Shown here: one piece after another, positions 44,328 to 53,322 of the stretch
How positions within the stretch are numbered: position 1 is the stretch's first letter
How the letters are laid out: each line of letters starts with the position of its first letter
NCBI RefSeq assembly: GCF_000302535.1
Contig: NC_018708.1
Location: 3,038,001 to 3,102,000, forward strand
Direction of reading: 5' to 3'
Length of the DNA stretch: 64,000 bases
DNA from: Acidovorax sp. KKS102
GTDB lineage: Bacteria; Pseudomonadota; Gammaproteobacteria; Burkholderiales; Burkholderiaceae_C
Made by a program: the position numbers and the translations under genes
The notes under the pieces: model-generated
Told to the model about the DNA's origin: nothing
Database searches by the model: none
The model's input: the letters and a program-made list of their open reading frames with translations, nothing else

Positions 44328-45080
44328 TTATGGCGCCGAATCTTCTGGTTCAAATTTGTCCCACAGCGCCGTTTTGAACCACGCAGGCATCTCGTCTGCC
44401 TTCATTTCGATTTCTACACCGTCCGTCACCTCTGCGATCCACACTCGCTCCGATCCCGAGTTGTCAAAGATGTATGCCCGGTCTGCATATGCAACCGCCT
44501 GCGGCAGCAACTCCAGAGAGCGCACGTACCGGCTGCGAATCTTCTCTTCTGCTACCGGGTGCCCACCCGTGTCTACGCGGTATTGCACACGCGCCACATT
44601 GATTTCAACGTCTTCCGTGGCGACAAAATACAGATAGGTGCGATAACCCGCCTGCTGGGCTTTGTGCAAAAACTCCACCTTGTCGGGCGACGACATGACG
44701 GTTTCAAACGTGAAGGAGACCTGCGAAGCCAGCAGCTTGTGGCGGATGAAGTCAGCCAACACCGAGGCCCAGTATGAATTGACGACGACTGCGCCAAAAC
44801 CCACCTTGCCATCCACTACCGTCAACTGCTTCACCTGTGGCAACAGCCCCGCCTTTGCCAACAAGGTGGAAGCCTGGAGGAATGCCTGAAGCTCTGCCGC
44901 ACCGGCCAAAACCTCAAAGTCGGCCAAGTTCAAGAAACCATCAGAGCGGATGGTTTTTTCGATCTCATCAGCGTTGACATACACACCCAGCCACTGCGGC
45001 GGCAGCATGTCTTTGATGGTGCTTTTGCCCGAGCCATTGGGGCCTGCAAACATGCGCAGGCGTGGAACGGGCGCCGTCAT
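44328..45080 (-). CDS. Zeta-toxin-like kinase
   Basis: A 250-residue P-loop kinase of the zeta-toxin/AAA_33 type. Walker A AGPNGSGKST is at residues 12-21, VNADEIEKTIR follows, and FTFETVMSSPDKV marks the second conserved block. Zeta toxins phosphorylate UDP-N-acetylglucosamine and block wall synthesis; many chromosomal relatives have unknown substrates. Its ATG overlaps the stop of the 82-residue gene (ATGA), which suggests a toxin-antitoxin pair. The pair is inserted between hsdS and hsdR in the same direction. Confidence 0.8.
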   Translation of the reverse strand: MTAPVPRLRMFAGPNGSGKSTIKDMLPPQWLGVYVNADEIEKTIRSDGFLNLADFEVLAGAAELQAFLQASTLLAKAGLLPQVKQLTVVDGKVGFGAVVVNSYWASVLADFIRHKLLASQVSFTFETVMSSPDKVEFLHKAQQAGYRTYLYFVATEDVEINVARVQYRVDTGGHPVAEEKIRSRYVRSLELLPQAVAYADRAYIFDNSGSERVWIAEVTDGVEIEMKADEMPAWFKTALWDKFEPEDSAP

Positions 45081-45325
45081 GCCTGGCGTGCCCGAACCCG
45101 CTTAGCCCCCATCCTCACCGCAACAGGCTTGGCAATGGAGCGAATTACACGCACCGTGCCCTCTGCAGTGGTTTCAATCAGCTGTCCGTTACGCGCCTCA
45201 ATCACTTTCCCACTGGTGGTCAGCGCCTGCAAGTAGGCCCGCTTGACGGCACTGCCGGCCAACTCGGGAATGCGGGCTTCCATGCGCTGCATGGATTCTT
45301 CGCTCATCTGAGAAGGGGTCTTCAT
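45077..45325 (-). CDS. Small partner of the zeta-like kinase, possible antitoxin
   Basis: An 82-residue protein with a helical start (SEESMQRMEARIPELAGSAV) and a strand-rich second half ending in basic residues (RMGAKRVRARQA). It is translationally coupled to the kinase gene. It does not resemble the classic epsilon antitoxin, so the antitoxin role is inferred from position and size alone. Confidence 0.6.
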   Translation of the reverse strand: MKTPSQMSEESMQRMEARIPELAGSAVKRAYLQALTTSGKVIEARNGQLIETTAEGTVRVIRSIAKPVAVRMGAKRVRARQA

Positions 45326-45459
45326 GGGGTACTCCTTGGTGGGTGAGACTTATACCAGCCGAAATCAGCACATGCGCTGCTACGGATGGCGCTACACCGA
45401 ATGTTTGTGGTCAAAAGGGCCTCTGGCGCTTATCCATCAAGCGCATGCAGCTACGAAAT

Positions 45460-46629
45460 TCAGAGCAAACGAATCCTGCCAGTCAGCAGCTCCTGCATCA
45501 TGCCCTGCTTGATCTGGCGGGCTTTGGCGAGCCGGGACTCCAGCGCGGCGAGTTCGGTGTCCATGTCGCTGAGGACGGTGGCGATAGCTAATTGTTCATC
45601 TTTATCAGGCAGCGGCAACACCAATTTTTCAATATCGCCCATTCCGATGTTGCCCTGTGATGATGAGTTGGTAAGCAGTGCAATTTGACTATTTAGATTA
45701 GCACCTTGAAGCTGATAATAAACAAATTTTGCATTATTTTTTGAATTTACTCTAATGAGGGCGATTGGAGACCAGATATTGAATTCAACATCCGCCTCAA
45801 CGAGGGCTACTTTACCTACTGATGCAGCCTTCCCCAAAAGAATATCCCCTACCTGAGGTTTGCATTTTCTTGAGAATTCTTCGTGATCGCGCATAGATAT
45901 GTAGCGCAAATCACTGAAATCAATTCTTCCATCGACCAAATTGTTAACAGATAGAAACGGAACCCCATCATCCAAAAACACCGGCGTCAAGTGTGGACCA
46001 TCAGTGACCGGGGTCTGAACAATCTTTTTAATTGCGACTTCTGTCCACTCCCCAATAAATCCCGGCAGCCGCCGCTTGCCGGTGAGCAATGCCTGCATGG
46101 CGCCTTGTTTGATCTTGCGCTTTTTGGCGATGAGTTGATCCAGGGACTCGATGAGGGCATCGGCATCGCTCAAGACTTCGGCGATGGCCTCCTGCTCTGC
46201 TTTCGTGGGCGGAACAGGAATAAGCAGGTTTTTTAACTGAGTACCCGTAATTAGAGGTTGCCCAGAGCCAAAAACAAGTGAATTGAGGCGCTTTGCCTCA
46301 AGCTCTCGCCAAAAAAAATCAAAGTTTAACGATTCATCTATTTTTACGATGATCGTGTTATCAGTAACCCCATAATTACCTTCGACGACTGTTAACTTAC
46401 CAGCATTGGCCCCAACTCTTGCAACAAGTGCAGCCCTCCCTGAATATTCTCCAATAGTGCAACGCCCGATAACCCCTGTAGAGCCGTGAACTGGAAAATC
46501 ACCGAAGGGCGAGCCTACTTGCGATTTTCCAGAGGCCACGGTAGTTGCGAAATCACCTACTCGTTTTAGGGTCCACTCCTCAGGAATTACCCCAGCTTCC
46601 GTCTGTTTGTACCCAGCCCTCAGTTCCAT
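45460..46629 (-). CDS. hsdS: Type I restriction specificity subunit
   Basis: A 389-residue HsdS with two target-recognition domains separated by paired conserved helices. The repeats are seen as AIAEVLSDADALIESLDQ with KIKQGAMQALLTGKRRL (mid-protein), and AIATVLSDMDTELAALES with QIKQGMMQELLTGRIRL (C-terminus). Both recognition domains are encoded by DNA visibly richer in A+T than hsdM or hsdR, as expected where domains are exchanged. The gene start overlaps the hsdM end by 10 bp. The target sequence cannot be read from the protein. Confidence 0.95.
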   Translation of the reverse strand: MELRAGYKQTEAGVIPEEWTLKRVGDFATTVASGKSQVGSPFGDFPVHGSTGVIGRCTIGEYSGRAALVARVGANAGKLTVVEGNYGVTDNTIIVKIDESLNFDFFWRELEAKRLNSLVFGSGQPLITGTQLKNLLIPVPPTKAEQEAIAEVLSDADALIESLDQLIAKKRKIKQGAMQALLTGKRRLPGFIGEWTEVAIKKIVQTPVTDGPHLTPVFLDDGVPFLSVNNLVDGRIDFSDLRYISMRDHEEFSRKCKPQVGDILLGKAASVGKVALVEADVEFNIWSPIALIRVNSKNNAKFVYYQLQGANLNSQIALLTNSSSQGNIGMGDIEKLVLPLPDKDEQLAIATVLSDMDTELAALESRLAKARQIKQGMMQELLTGRIRLL

Positions 46630-49046
46630 ACAAACCCCATCTTCGCCAGATGTTGGTTCACCCTGGCCTCTAGTTCCGCCAAGCGGCTTGCCATTTGCGG
46701 CATGGGCGTGTCATAGCGGTCGGCCAGTTCCTTCACCCGCTGCGTCAGCGCCTGACTGATGCGGTCCATCTCGCCAAGGATGGCGGTGCTCAGCGTGGCC
46801 AGCCATTTGTCATCCACCACCAGCGCCTTGGTGTCGGCTTCACTCAATTGGGGATAGTGGGCATAGGCCTTGGTGTCGAGTGCAGACTCGGCATCTTTCA
46901 GGCGCTTCTTCAACTCCGCCTCTTCCTTAGCCAGCTTGAGCCAACGATTCAACACTTCCGCCTCTTCCTTGGCGCCCGGGTCGCCATTGATCTCGCGCAG
47001 CCGGTCGGTCACGCTGGCCTTGTTGATCTTGTCGAAGCCTGAGAATGCCGCATCGTCGCCGCTGTGCTCTTCTTCCAGCTCGGTGAGTTGGGCTGTGATG
47101 CTGTCAAGGCTAGCCGCCAGTTCATCAATGGCGGCTTGGTCTTTCGCGAAGTAACGCGCCACGATCAGCGCCTTGGGCACTAGGTCACAGGCCCAACCCT
47201 TGTCCACGGTTTTGGTGACTTTGCCGTCCTTGTTCTTCTTGACTTCAATCACCCGGTAGGTTTCTGCCTTCCAGCCGTCGGCGGCAATCAGATAGGCATC
47301 GTCCTGCATGGTGGTGGCCCAGTAGTCCATGAGATGCTGGTACACCGCATACTCGTCGATGAGCGGCTGGCCGGTGTAGTGGGCAAGCAGGTTTTCGGAC
47401 AGTTCGACAATCAGGTGCTTGGGGTGGAAACCGGGCTGCAGGGCTTTGAGTTTGGGGGCTGTTTGCTGCTGCCAGCCATCAAACAGGGCGTTCATGCGGC
47501 CAATGAAGGCGGCGAACTCAGGGTGTTCGTAAATGGTGCTTTTGATCGCGGTCTTGTCCACGGTCAGCGACAAGTAGCCAGGGCGCAGTGTGGAGAACAA
47601 CGATTGGCGCAGCCCTGGGCACACCGTCCAATAGGGTTGCAGGGCGTTCACATCAGTCTCTGGAATGCCGCCTTGCAGGTGGCCTGCAATGTCTTGCAGG
47701 TCTTCCGGCACGCTGCTGTCGATGTAGCGCGGCAGGTTCAGGTTGAATTCGTTTTTCTCGATCTCTTCCAATCCCACCATGCGGGCGAGCTTAGGCACAT
47801 CGGTTTGCTTGGTGAACACATCCACGATCTTGTGAATGTCTTGCTCGCGCAGCCGGTTCTTGGGGCCGTCTTTCATGTAGCCGCTGCTCGCGTCCATCAT
47901 GAAGATGCCTTTGCGTGCGTGTGCGTCTTCTTTGTCGATGACGATGATGCAGGCTGGGATGCCGGTGCCATAGAACAAATTGGCAGGCAGGCCGATGATG
48001 CCCTTGATGTAGCCGTGGCGAATCAGGTTCTTGCGAATATCGGCCTCGGCATTGCCACGGAACAGCACACCGTGCGGCAAGATGCACGCGGCTTTGCCGG
48101 TGCTTTTGAGCGAGCGGATGATGTGTAGCAGGTAGGCAAAGTCGCCCTGTTTGGCAGGCGGCACGCCGAATGTTTCAAACCGGCCGTAAGGGTCGTTCAG
48201 CGGGTCGATGCCGGTGCTCCAGCGCTTGTCAGAGAACGGCGGGTTGGCCACCACGTAGTCAAAGGTCTTGAGCACGTCTTGGCCGTTCAAGTCGGCCTTG
48301 AACTTGGGGTCTGCCAACGTGTTGCCCTGACGGATTTCGGCCGTGGGGTTGTCGTGCAAGATCATGTTCATGCGCGCCAAGCCGCTGGTGGCCGAGTCTT
48401 TTTCCTGACCGTAAAGCGTGACCTTGGCCGATGCTTCGTCGCCCACTTTCAAAAGCAGCGAGCCTGACCCGCAGGTTGGGTCGTACACCGTGGTGGCATT
48501 GGTGGTTTGCGCGCCGCCAATGCCGATGATCTTGGCCATGATGCGGCTGACTTCGGCGGGGGTGTAGAACTGGCCCTTGCTCTTGCCACTTTCAGTGGCG
48601 AAGTGCCGCATCAGGTACTCATACGCATCGCCAAGAATGTCGTCGCCATCCGCGCGATTCTTGGAGAAGTCGAGCGCGGGGTTTTCAAATGTGGCAATGA
48701 GGTTGGTGAGCCGGTCCACCATCTCTTTGCCGGTGCCGAGCTTGGTCGCGTCGTTGAAGTCTGGCATGTCGGCCAGCTTGTTGGCTGCGGCCAGTGGGCC
48801 GACGATCTTCTTGTTGATCTGGTCGCCAATGTCCGTGGTGCCCTTGAGCGCCACCATGTCGGCAAAGCTGGCCCCGGCCGGAATGGTGATGGGCGCGAAG
48901 GGCTGACCGGCGTACTTGTCGCTGACGTATTTGATGAACAACAGCACCAGCACATAGTCTTTGTACTGGCTGGCATCCATGCCGCCGCGCAGCTCGTCAC
49001 ACGATGACCAGAGAGAAGAGTAAAGCTCGGATTTCTTGATTGCCAT
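46620..49046 (-). CDS. hsdM: Type I restriction modification subunit
   Basis: An 808-residue N6-adenine methyltransferase, using the ATG at 49046 (MAIKKSELYSSLWSSC), the usual N-terminus of this family; the frame could begin at 49145 but those residues look untypical. The SAM motif DPTCGSGSLLLKVG is near residue 190 and catalytic NPPFSDKRW near 268. The C-terminal 300 residues form a long helical region (coiled coil around LKKRLKDAESALDT) that binds HsdS. It is the first gene of the hsd unit, with its promoter in the AT-rich region near 49.3 kb. Confidence 0.95.
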   Translation of the reverse strand: MAIKKSELYSSLWSSCDELRGGMDASQYKDYVLVLLFIKYVSDKYAGQPFAPITIPAGASFADMVALKGTTDIGDQINKKIVGPLAAANKLADMPDFNDATKLGTGKEMVDRLTNLIATFENPALDFSKNRADGDDILGDAYEYLMRHFATESGKSKGQFYTPAEVSRIMAKIIGIGGAQTTNATTVYDPTCGSGSLLLKVGDEASAKVTLYGQEKDSATSGLARMNMILHDNPTAEIRQGNTLADPKFKADLNGQDVLKTFDYVVANPPFSDKRWSTGIDPLNDPYGRFETFGVPPAKQGDFAYLLHIIRSLKSTGKAACILPHGVLFRGNAEADIRKNLIRHGYIKGIIGLPANLFYGTGIPACIIVIDKEDAHARKGIFMMDASSGYMKDGPKNRLREQDIHKIVDVFTKQTDVPKLARMVGLEEIEKNEFNLNLPRYIDSSVPEDLQDIAGHLQGGIPETDVNALQPYWTVCPGLRQSLFSTLRPGYLSLTVDKTAIKSTIYEHPEFAAFIGRMNALFDGWQQQTAPKLKALQPGFHPKHLIVELSENLLAHYTGQPLIDEYAVYQHLMDYWATTMQDDAYLIAADGWKAETYRVIEVKKNKDGKVTKTVDKGWACDLVPKALIVARYFAKDQAAIDELAASLDSITAQLTELEEEHSGDDAAFSGFDKINKASVTDRLREINGDPGAKEEAEVLNRWLKLAKEEAELKKRLKDAESALDTKAYAHYPQLSEADTKALVVDDKWLATLSTAILGEMDRISQALTQRVKELADRYDTPMPQMASRLAELEARVNQHLAKMGFVWN

Positions 49047-49284
49047 GGGGCGTCGCAGTTTTTTTACGTAACCGACGATTGTGGACGACGGCGGCAGTGG
49101 TTGAGACTGACACGCGGCAAGTTCGTCCAGATCGGAGAATTGCACAAAATTTAAGCAAAAAGAGTGCGGTTTTTTGATGCAGCCGATGGTGTAGAAGGCA
49201 CTGACTGGGCACGAAATTCGGGTTTTCAGGGCTGTTTTATGATCAATTTGGTTGATTTTGCGCTGATTTTGCTCAAATTTTGAA

Positions 49285-49315
49285 CAATTATATTCAATTT
49301 GATATATAATTGCAA
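49285..49315. promoter_or_regulatory. Overlapping divergent promoters with inverted repeat, hsdM upstream region
   Basis: On the minus strand, TTGCAA (49315-49310), 17 bases and TATAAT (49292-49287) form a near-ideal sigma-70 promoter toward hsdM, leaving a leader of about 230 nt. On the plus strand, TTGAAC (49280-49285), 17 bases and TATATA (49303-49308) point to the gene at 49540. A 9-bp inverted repeat CAATTATAT/ATATAATTG (49285-49293, 49304-49312) covers both -10 boxes. The rest of the 493-bp gap 49047-49539 shows no gene. Confidence 0.55.
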
Positions 49316-49539
49316 AGAATTCGCATATTCTTGAATAAAGAGAATTTGAGCGCAGTTGCCGTGCTTTTAAGCCAGTTTATGGCTTGTATTGCCGTGATTT
49401 TGTCGCCTCGCCATGCTGCGTTCGCAGCCCCGGCTGAATGTTCTGTTCGGCCTTATTCCAAGCAATTTTTCCACGCCGTCGTAGCCCCTTGTTGACCCGC
49501 TGGTCTAGGCGGTCGGCGTACATACGTCCGGAGGGAATC

Positions 49540-49914
49540 ATGACCCACGAAGCCACCTGCAGTGCGGCCTTCCGTCGTCACCACATGGGCCGAATGCTGC
49601 ATCGAATAGGGACGCTACTTCCCCAATGGCTGACCGGCCCGGACTTGGCGAGGGGATGCCGTGATCTGGAGCAACTGTGCTGGCGTGAGCTTGGGTACGC
49701 AAGGCAGCCTGTGTTTGACGGTGATCTGCCGCCGTTTTTGATGGTGGATGCTAATGGTTATTCCGCCAATCTGTCGATGCCAACGGCCCCGGCAGAACTA
49801 GCTGCCCGGATGGCTGCATTGGAGCTATCGCCGCTGCCTCCATCTTCACTCGTTGGCACGAACCTCAGTGCGCTGGCTCGCCTGCTGAACCTCACACAGT
49901 TCGAGTTGCAATAG
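49540..49914 (+). CDS. Hypothetical protein
   Basis: A 124-residue protein from the ATG at 49540, with GGAGGGA just ahead. It is helical, with HRIGTLLPQWLTGPDLARGC early and a C-terminal helix. No recognised motif. It is the first gene of a rightward group (49.5-52.0 kb) whose third member is a known plasmid/ICE-type small protein, so it is probably backbone cargo of the integrative element. Confidence 0.6.
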   Translation: MTHEATCSAAFRRHHMGRMLHRIGTLLPQWLTGPDLARGCRDLEQLCWRELGYARQPVFDGDLPPFLMVDANGYSANLSMPTAPAELAARMAALELSPLPPSSLVGTNLSALARLLNLTQFELQ

Positions 49915-49956
49915 CTACTGTGGTCTTACTGCATCCGGCGCGTTGGCCATGCGATC

Positions 49957-50241
49957 TTGCCAGTCATCCCAGTGCGTGACGAGCGGGATGGCTGTGAAGT
50001 GCTGGCACTGTTGTGCGAAATGCCGCTGGACGCCGTTCGTAGTGCCGTGGCATCGCGCCGGTTGCACACCTGGAGCTTTCTCAACGGCATCAGTGCTGAT
50101 GGAGAAATGCCCTCACTTCTGAGCGGATGGCTATCCGCTACTGACCAATTTGCGGACTGGATCGAGCAGCAATACGCCTCGGACTCTGATCTGCTGACCG
50201 CGCTCTGCCAGGCGCAAGTTTCGTTGATGGCCTCTCGCTAA
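49957..50241 (+). CDS. Hypothetical protein
   Basis: About 94 residues, most simply starting at TTG 49957; no good ribosome site is visible and the true start is uncertain. It is acidic and helical (CEVLALLCEMPLDAVRSAV, DWIEQQYASDSDLLTALCQ). It follows the 124-residue gene by 42 bp in the same direction. Family unknown. Confidence 0.5.
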   Translation: MPVIPVRDERDGCEVLALLCEMPLDAVRSAVASRRLHTWSFLNGISADGEMPSLLSGWLSATDQFADWIEQQYASDSDLLTALCQAQVSLMASR

Positions 50242-50384
50242 GGCTTCGTCTCTCGTCGGCTGCTGTTCTGCAGTCGCAGTGATTTCTCTCTCCCGCGTTT
50301 TCTATCCGGTACCTGTTTGCGGAGGTCTACGCACGCCCGTTTGTTTTCGCCGTTTCGTTTCGTTCCACATCCAAGGAGATTTCC

Positions 50385-50786
50385 ATGACCACCAACCACA
50401 CCTCCAAAGCCGGTGCACCAGCATCGACCACCACGTCACCGATCATCTACTCCAACGCGGCCCGGTTCTCGATGGGCCAGATTGTGGCCACTCCCGGCGC
50501 ATTGCAATTGCTGCAAGAAACCGGCTTCAGCGCAGCCGCTCTGCTAGCAAGACACCTGCAATATGACTGGGGTGACCTGTGCAAAGACGATGCGGCACTC
50601 AACGCGATGGCACTGACCGATGGCAGCCGAATCATGAGCGTGTATCGCCTTGTTGATGCAGAAAAGCTCAAGGCAACACCACGCTCGAAGCGTGCTGATT
50701 TGCCCACTGTCTGGGTCATCACCGATGGCACGAACGAAGATGGAAAGCGTGAATACACGACTTTGCTGTTGCCTGGGGACTACTAA
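50385..50786 (+). CDS. Plasmid/ICE-related small protein
   Basis: A 133-residue protein of a family common on plasmids and ICEs, usually annotated only as plasmid-related. The signature is FSMGQIVATPGALQLLQETG, then DWGDLCKDD, SRIMSVYRL and a C-terminal VWVITDGT with TTLLLPGDY. Function unknown. A GGAGA ribosome site precedes the ATG. The next gene begins directly after its stop, so they are co-transcribed. Confidence 0.8.
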   Translation: MTTNHTSKAGAPASTTTSPIIYSNAARFSMGQIVATPGALQLLQETGFSAAALLARHLQYDWGDLCKDDAALNAMALTDGSRIMSVYRLVDAEKLKATPRSKRADLPTVWVITDGTNEDGKREYTTLLLPGDY

Positions 50787-51545
50787 ATGGTGGCTGCGTC
50801 AAAATCGAAGACTGATGCGGTGGCCTACCGTTGGCAGCGCTTCTATCCTACCCTCCAGACCGGCCATTACTTGACCGTCAAGTCCAAGCAACGCCGCGAT
50901 GATGTGCCCGTTTTCTTTGCTCAAGGCTGCATGGATGGGGCATGTTGTCTGCATGTTTTTTCAGCAGCACTGATCATTTTTGATTTGGCAAAGCACGACG
51001 CGCTCGAAGACATGTCTCGGCGGAAATATGGTCTACCTGCGGAAGTTTTTTCCGCCTTTCGTCACACGTTTTTTGAAGGCATCCATGCACACGACTTTGT
51101 TGAATTGGTGAACAACGAACTCAAGCTTCCGCTGAGCCTGACATTGCGACAAGCTGCGGACGGCGGACTCGACAAATGGGCGGTGGATAACCTGATGCGT
51201 GGAGAACTGATGGCCGTGACGTTCGCAAGCGTCAAGAACCGCCGCACCAGCCACTGGGCTTTGTGTACCGGCTGTGAAGGAAGTGCATCTGGCAGGGCAA
51301 TAAACCCGGACACCATTCTTTTACTTGACCCCAGTGCCAGCGAGCCTAGCTATTCGCCCTTCAACGCGCGGCTGCGCATGTCGGTGAGCAGCCCAGGAAA
51401 TCGGCGAGCCCCACCAAATCTGCCTAAGCCCTCGGAAGATGGCAAGCGCAAGCCGGTGCACTGGCTGTACGAAGCCGCCGAGTGGAGCGCCGAAGAAGTT
51501 CGCTTGCTGGCTGCGATACGGTTTCAATTGAAGGTGGCGGCGTGA
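50787..51545 (+). CDS. Candidate papain-like cysteine peptidase
   Basis: A 252-residue protein with a possible C-H-D triad in papain-fold order: Cys in QGCMDGACCLHVF (about residues 48-60), His in TSHWALCTG (about 152) and Asp in ILLLDPSAS (about 175). No signal peptide. Its ATG is immediately after the previous stop and its own stop overlaps the next start (GTGA). Peptidases of this fold can mature or cut partner proteins, and the adjacent FtsZ-like protein is an obvious candidate partner. Peptidase assignment is from motif order only. Confidence 0.5.
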   Translation: MVAASKSKTDAVAYRWQRFYPTLQTGHYLTVKSKQRRDDVPVFFAQGCMDGACCLHVFSAALIIFDLAKHDALEDMSRRKYGLPAEVFSAFRHTFFEGIHAHDFVELVNNELKLPLSLTLRQAADGGLDKWAVDNLMRGELMAVTFASVKNRRTSHWALCTGCEGSASGRAINPDTILLLDPSASEPSYSPFNARLRMSVSSPGNRRAPPNLPKPSEDGKRKPVHWLYEAAEWSAEEVRLLAAIRFQLKVAA

Positions 51546-52021
51546 AGCGCACTTTGATGCGGCGCCAAGTTCTCAAGATCGTCGGTGGCATGGCGCTGTC
51601 TCCGTGGCCACCGCCAGCGGCATCAGCCCAAGCCGACGGTGTTCAGCAGACGGTGGCGGCGCTGCTGGCGGCAACTGAAGAAGGCTCCATTCTGCAGATC
51701 GACCTCGTGGATTTGTGCCACACGCTAAAGCTCTGCGGCAGTTCCCCCGTGAGCTTCACGGTGTCCAACCACGACGCGGACAAGGTGCTTGATGCTTGCC
51801 GCGATGCATGGGCACGGATACCGACGCACAACAAAGCAGCCGCTGTGGTGCTGTGCAGCGGGTACGGCGAGAGCTTTGGCCTTCACCATTGCACAGAGGT
51901 CTTCAGAGTGGTCCAGCACGCAATGGATGAATCGGCGTATCTGGTGTGCGGCGTGGTATTCGACTCCGCGCTGGTGGACGCCATGAGCGTGACTTGGCTG
52001 GCTGGCGCACCAGACGGTTAG
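51542..52021 (+). CDS. Isolated FtsZ/tubulin C-terminal-domain protein
   Basis: A 159-residue protein starting at a GTG that overlaps the upstream stop (GTGA). After a hydrophobic N-terminus (MRRQVLKIVGGMALSPW, signal-like), the sequence follows FtsZ from helix H7 on. It shows GVQQTVAALLAA, the T7-loop-like LQIDLVDL with both Asp residues kept, AAVVLCSGYG, TEVFRVVQ, then VCGVVFDSALVDAMSVTWLA, which matches the last FtsZ strands ending in VTVIATG. The GTP-binding domain is absent. Such a fragment could bind a growing FtsZ end. Function is inference; the signal-like start would conflict with it unless uncleaved. Confidence 0.55.
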   Translation: MKRTLMRRQVLKIVGGMALSPWPPPAASAQADGVQQTVAALLAATEEGSILQIDLVDLCHTLKLCGSSPVSFTVSNHDADKVLDACRDAWARIPTHNKAAAVVLCSGYGESFGLHHCTEVFRVVQHAMDESAYLVCGVVFDSALVDAMSVTWLAGAPDG

Positions 52022-52222
52022 CGCAGCGGTGAGCGACGTGTTCCTTGTGGCCGGTCGCCGGTCTTTGCCAGGGATGCTTCATTGATCCTGCGCTTCACAG
52101 ATGTGCGGCTAAGGTTCTTCGGCAACTGGGCCTCAAACCCAGTCATCAAGTCAGTCATGATCATGCTGAGAGATTTCGCTAAAGTATTCAACACTAACAA
52201 TTCTGGATAGGAGAGGGAAGCC

Positions 52223-53167
52223 ATGAAACCAACAATAACTGGTCAGGGTGTTCAATCGATGACGTCGTGGGCGGCTATTCTCTTGATGTGCGTCGCTCTG
52301 CACCCTGCTCAAGCCCAGCAGTGGAAAGATGCACCCGCCTACGACAAGGCTCAGGCAAAAAACGTTCTGGACCGAAGCACGTTGTACATGCCGCTGTTCG
52401 GAGCGGTCTACCGTGAGAAATTCGAGGTCATGGTTCAGAAGCTGCCGGGCGTGCGCGGCGTCATCATCCACAATCATGGATGCGGTGGCATGTGGGGCTG
52501 GGAAACCACGATCGCGCAGTTCTACTACCGTGAAGGCTTTGCCGTGGTCTCGCCGGAGTTCGTGACGCGCGATGGAAACAAGACGGGCTGCCCTGGCGGA
52601 TCGCCGGAGGAACAACTTCGACGCGCTGGCGAACGGGCCGCAGAGGGCATTTACACCGCCAAGAACCCCGCACGACTAGCGGCGCGGGGCGACGATATTC
52701 AAGAAGTGATCCGGTGGATCAAAACGCTCACGGACTTACCGATCTTCTTGAGCGGTCACAGCGAGGGATGCCGAACCACTTACAACTGGAATCGCAACGA
52801 ACCACAGGTCAAGGGCGGCATCTGCCACAAGCAGAGCGTGAACCGGCACTATGAACATCTGTGGAAATGGGATACCCGGTTGCCGATGTGGTCGTCTAAC
52901 GAGGATGAAGACCCATGGGCTGGCGGTAGCAAGCAGTTTCCTGCGGTGGGTTTTGAAGAGAAATTCAAAGACGACCCGCAGAACCTCACTTCGTTCCGTT
53001 ATCCGGGTAACAGCCATGATCCACTCGTGCGTCCTGGCGAAGGTCAGAGCTTGCGAGACTGGTTGAACAAGCAGGTCAGTTTGCCGCCGCTCAAGGGACA
53101 GAACGGCTTTAACTACGAAGACGCTTTGCCTGCAATCCAGAGCGAACTGAAAAAGAAAAATCGATAG
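52223..53167 (+). CDS. Secreted alpha/beta hydrolase (dienelactone-hydrolase-like)
   Basis: A 314-residue protein with a signal peptide (AAILLMCVALHPAQAQ) and probable export to the periplasm. The alpha/beta-hydrolase core shows VIIHNHGCGGMWGWE at the oxyanion strand, the nucleophile elbow GHSEG near residue 180, and a late GNSHDP for the catalytic His. Substrate unknown. It is followed by a second hydrolase in the same direction; the two are distantly similar. Confidence 0.75.
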   Translation: MKPTITGQGVQSMTSWAAILLMCVALHPAQAQQWKDAPAYDKAQAKNVLDRSTLYMPLFGAVYREKFEVMVQKLPGVRGVIIHNHGCGGMWGWETTIAQFYYREGFAVVSPEFVTRDGNKTGCPGGSPEEQLRRAGERAAEGIYTAKNPARLAARGDDIQEVIRWIKTLTDLPIFLSGHSEGCRTTYNWNRNEPQVKGGICHKQSVNRHYEHLWKWDTRLPMWSSNEDEDPWAGGSKQFPAVGFEEKFKDDPQNLTSFRYPGNSHDPLVRPGEGQSLRDWLNKQVSLPPLKGQNGFNYEDALPAIQSELKKKNR

Positions 53168-53322
53168 TTGGTAAACCCAGCGATCGATGGGTGCAGTAGC
53201 CCATAAAGGCTGGCGGTCAAATGCCCCGGACGGGCCTCGAGCTTGACTCAACAAAGCACATCAATTGGTCGCGCAATTGCAGATCGGCTCCAAGATCGTC
53301 TGGCTTTTCTGAAAAGTGTCCA

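Noticed and set aside
49047..49145. Longer hsdM start adding 33 residues
   Set aside because: The added residues are untypical, and MAIKKSELYSSLW at 49046 is the family start.
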